24,548 nt of DNA from Candidatus Sordicultor fermentans (GTDB taxonomy: Bacteria; Atribacterota; Atribacteria; Atribacterales; Caldatribacteriaceae). The DNA lies in the NCBI GenBank assembly GCA_002385475.1, contig DGDO01000138.1:1-24548 (forward strand), written 5' to 3'. Each line of letters begins with the position of its first letter. Position 1 is the first letter of the stretch. The translations under genes were made by a program, and so were the position numbers. Shown here piece by piece: positions 22,368 to 24,548 of the stretch. The notes beneath the pieces are model-generated. The model was not told the DNA's origin. It did no database searches and was given only the letters and a program-made list of their open reading frames with translations.

Positions 22368-23351
22368 GTGGATAAAAAAGCGGTTTGCCTGGGAGAGCTC
22401 TTAATCGACTTTGTTTCTACAGTGAGCGGGGTTACCTTAAAAGATGCTCCTGGTTTTGAGAAAGCTCCCGGAGGTGCACCGGCCAACGTAGCGGTGGGCT
22501 TGGCTAAACTGGGAATCGATACTCATTTTATCGGAAAAGTGGGGAGGGACGCCTTCGGGGAATTTTTGAGGGAAGTGCTGGAGAAAAATGGGGTGAACAC
22601 CCGTTTTCTCTTTTCTACCGAGAAAGCTAAAACTACTCTGGCATTTGTTTCTCTTACCCAGGAAGGAGAAAGGGACTTCGTTTTTTACCGGGACCCGGGG
22701 GCAGATATGCTATTGGACCAGCGAGAAATAGGAGAGGAGTGCTTTCAAGGTAAGGGAGTTTTTCATTTTGGCTCTATTACTATGACTCATGAACCGGCTT
22801 ACAGTGCGACTATGCGAGCTATTTCCTTGGCTAAAAAATATGGTTATCTTTTATCCTTTGATCCTAATCTTCGTCCCGCTCTGTGGAGAGATTTAGAAGA
22901 AGCTCGTTTCCGGATGCGCCAGGCTTTAAAATCGGTAGATATTTTGAAAGTCAACGAAGAAGAAGCGCGATTTTTAGCCGGAACTTCAGATTTGGAGCAA
23001 GCGCTAAAATTTCTTTCCCAGAACTTCTCCTTAGCTCTCATTGCTCTTACTCTGGGGAAAAGAGGCTGCTTAATTGTGCACGGGGATAATAGGTTAGAAA
23101 TGGAAGGATTTTCTGTTGCTACTGTGGACACCACCGGCGCCGGTGATGGTTTTGTGGCTGGCCTTTTGAGTTCCCTTTATATGTTCTGGGAAGATTTGAG
23201 GGAGAGAAAAGAGATTCCCGAAAGCGCTATTGCTCATGCTGCTCGTCGAGCTAATGCTGTGGGAGCGCTGACCACTACCAAAAAGGGAGCAATTCCCGCT
23301 CTACCTACCAGTGAGGAGGTGGAAATCTTCTTAAAGGAGCATCCTCTATGA
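22368..23351 (+). CDS. PfkB family kinase, fructokinase-like
   Basis: The 327-residue protein begins at a GTG with GAGGGAGGG about 7 bp upstream. Two nearby ATGs are out of frame and hit a stop within a few codons. It has ELLIDFV, APGGAPANVAVGLAKLG, KVGRDAFGEFL, FDPNLRPALW, KVNEEEA and the signature DTTGAGDGF with catalytic Asp260. This pattern, especially GGAPANVA and FDPNLRP, is typical of ScrK/fructokinase-type enzymes that make fructose-6-phosphate. Fructose would be the product of mannitol or sorbitol oxidation by the zinc-dependent dehydrogenases. It overlaps FruK by 4 bp. 2-Keto-3-deoxygluconate kinase is the main alternative. Confidence 0.85.
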   Translation: MDKKAVCLGELLIDFVSTVSGVTLKDAPGFEKAPGGAPANVAVGLAKLGIDTHFIGKVGRDAFGEFLREVLEKNGVNTRFLFSTEKAKTTLAFVSLTQEGERDFVFYRDPGADMLLDQREIGEECFQGKGVFHFGSITMTHEPAYSATMRAISLAKKYGYLLSFDPNLRPALWRDLEEARFRMRQALKSVDILKVNEEEARFLAGTSDLEQALKFLSQNFSLALIALTLGKRGCLIVHGDNRLEMEGFSVATVDTTGAGDGFVAGLLSSLYMFWEDLRERKEIPESAIAHAARRANAVGALTTTKKGAIPALPTSEEVEIFLKEHPL

Positions 23352-24286
23352 TTTTTGTTCTTTGTGCCAATCCCGCTTTAGACCGCTTACTTATTATGGA
23401 AGAGCTGAGCTTGAACGAGGTAAATCGAGCTTCTCAAGTAACAGAGACTGTAGGAGGAAAAGGAATTAATGTAGCCCGAGCGATAAAGCAAAAAGGAGGG
23501 AATCCTCGTCTTCTCATTTTTGAAGGGGGAAGTACCGGGGAAAAGATTAAAAAAGGTTTAGAAAAAGAAAATTTTTTATTTACCAGCTGGCCTTCAGATG
23601 AAACTAGAATCACCACTATTATTCACGAAGAAAAGACCAAAAGACACACAGTAATTAATGAACCCGGACCTCTGGTTTCTATTTCTACCACTTTAGCCTG
23701 TCTTCACTTTTTAGAAAATAATCTCCGAAAGGGAGATTATCTGGTACTGTCTGGGTCTCTACCCCGGGGAGTAAGATTAGATTTTTATGCCCTTTTGATT
23801 CAAATTTCTAAAAGAAAAGGAGCCTTTTCGGTTCTGGATACCTCAGGAGAGCCTTTGCGTCGAGCGCTACCTGCTGCTCCTTTTATGATAAAGCCCAATG
23901 TGAGAGAAGCACAAGAAGCTCTGGGTTTTTCTATTTCTTCCTGGGAAGATAAAATAAAGGCAGTGAAAATTTTCGAGAATCAAGGGGTAGAATTGGTGAT
24001 TCTCTCAGACGGGAAAAGGGGGGTAGTAGCTAACTACCGGGGAGAAATATGGAAAGTAGGGATGAAGAAGGAAGTAGAAGGAGGAGGTTATTCTATTGGT
24101 TCAGGTGATACTTTAGTAGGAGTTGTGGTAGAATATTTGGAGAAAGGAAAAAGTATAGAAGAATCTCTTGCTGCGGGGGTGAGTTGTGGTTTAGCTAATA
24201 CTTTTTATCCTGGAGGGGGGATTTTCGATGAGGAAAAAGCTGAAGAGTTGGAAAAAGATATTTTGATAGAACGAATAAAGGATTAG
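23348..24286 (+). CDS. fruK: 1-phosphofructokinase family kinase (FruK/LacC type)
   Basis: FruK phosphorylates fructose-1-phosphate to fructose-1,6-bisphosphate; the sister LacC acts on tagatose-6-phosphate. The 312-residue product begins with the family's FVLCANPALDR and has VGGKGINVARA, LSGSLPRGV, FMIKPNVREAQ and GSGDTLVGVVV with catalytic Asp254. AAAGGAG precedes the ATG, which overlaps the previous kinase by 4 bp. A fructose PTS, the usual source of fructose-1-phosphate, is absent here, so ketose-1-phosphates formed by the FGGY kinases are possible substrates; this is inference. It is the last gene clearly belonging to the sugar cluster. Confidence 0.85.
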   Translation: MIFVLCANPALDRLLIMEELSLNEVNRASQVTETVGGKGINVARAIKQKGGNPRLLIFEGGSTGEKIKKGLEKENFLFTSWPSDETRITTIIHEEKTKRHTVINEPGPLVSISTTLACLHFLENNLRKGDYLVLSGSLPRGVRLDFYALLIQISKRKGAFSVLDTSGEPLRRALPAAPFMIKPNVREAQEALGFSISSWEDKIKAVKIFENQGVELVILSDGKRGVVANYRGEIWKVGMKKEVEGGGYSIGSGDTLVGVVVEYLEKGKSIEESLAAGVSCGLANTFYPGGGIFDEEKAEELEKDILIERIKD

Positions 24287-24299
24287 GAGGCGGCAGGCG

Positions 24300-24529
24300 A
24301 TGAATATAGTGGTGCAAGGAAGGAACATGGAAATTAGTGAAGTAATGAGAAATTATGTTACTAAAAAACTCTCTAAGTTAGAACGCTTCTTTGACCGCCT
24401 TATGGATGCTACGGTCAATTTTACCCTGGAGCGAGGAAGGGTTAAGGTAGAATCTACTCTCACCGCAAGCGGTGTAGTAATTCGGGCAGAAGCAGTAGGT
24501 CCAGATTGGCGCTCGGCTCTGGATGAGGT
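24300..24529 (+). CDS. hpf: Ribosome hibernation promoting factor, truncated by contig end
   Basis: HPF/RaiA binds the small subunit and stores ribosomes as inactive dimers in starved cells. Seventy-six codons are present, starting MNIVVQGRNMEISEVMRNYV and continuing KKLSKLERFFDRL, ATVNFTLERGRVKVE and IRAEAVGPDWRSALDEV, which follow the HPF N-terminal domain closely. GGAGG lies just before the ATG, 13 bp after fruK. The frame stays open to the last base, but the final residues (CLLYTS) are encoded by adapter sequence, so the true C-terminal part is missing. Whether the full protein is the long or the short form is unknown. Confidence 0.88.
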
Positions 24530-24548
24530 CTGTCTCTTATACACATCT
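24530..24548. other. Nextera/Tn5 mosaic-end adapter remnant
   Basis: The last 19 bases, ctgtctcttatacacatct, are the reverse complement of the Tn5 mosaic end used in Nextera libraries. They interrupt the HPF gene in frame. This is untrimmed library sequence and not biology; the contig really ends at about 24529. Confidence 0.95.

Noticed and set aside
24353..24544. 63-codon minus-strand open frame starting MYKRQ
   Set aside because: Its first residues are translated from the sequencing adapter and the rest is antisense to hpf.

Overview
The window looks like the end of a metagenome-assembled contig from an anaerobic, sugar-fermenting bacterium of moderate G+C. Genes are tightly packed with 1-41 bp overlaps, strong AGGAGG ribosome binding sites and several GTG/TTG starts. 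The polyol, mannoside-phosphorylase and SorC-regulator content would fit lineages such as Atribacterota, Thermotogota or Firmicutes, but nothing here fixes the phylum. The last 19 bases (24530-24548) match the Nextera/Tn5 mosaic-end adapter, so the right edge is artificial.

Left part, 1-3765: about 0.5 kb of repeat-rich, gene-free DNA; a minus-strand secreted MsrA whose fused MsrB half is decayed (frameshifts and a stop, traceable in all three frames down to 518); a minus-strand GH130 mannoside phosphorylase; and, divergently, a ComF-type phosphoribosyltransferase. A 434-bp gap with several inverted repeats follows, holding a good promoter and a perfect 9-bp-arm palindrome just before a SorC-family regulator.

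Centre and right, 4200-24286, all plus strand: a long polyol/ketose catabolic cluster in two blocks separated by a 328-bp hairpin-rich leader. Block 1: SorC regulator, PfkB kinase, mannitol-1-phosphate dehydrogenase (MtlD), Zn-dependent dehydrogenase, fused E1alpha-E1beta thiamine-diphosphate dehydrogenase, xylose-isomerase-like TIM barrel, MFS transporter, FGGY kinase A. Block 2: second TIM barrel, FGGY kinase B, second Zn-dependent dehydrogenase, sorbitol-6-phosphate-dehydrogenase-like SDR, AcoX-like protein, lipoyl E2 acyltransferase, xylulokinase, fructokinase-like PfkB and 1-phosphofructokinase. Dehydrogenases would oxidise polyols to ketoses, TIM barrels isomerise them, kinases trap them as phosphates, and XylB/FruK feed the pentose phosphate and glycolytic routes.

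The most unusual point is an acetoin-dehydrogenase-like complex (fused E1, AcoX, E2; no E3 in the window) spread through both blocks of a polyol cluster. This suggests thiolytic cleavage of a keto-sugar or 1-deoxyketose to an acyl-CoA plus a shorter aldose. That is inference, and the substrate is unknown. FGGY kinases A and B and the two Zn-dependent dehydrogenases look like duplicated pairs. A ribosome hibernation factor gene starts at 24300 and is cut by the adapter. No rRNA, tRNA, CRISPR array or insertion sequence was recognised.
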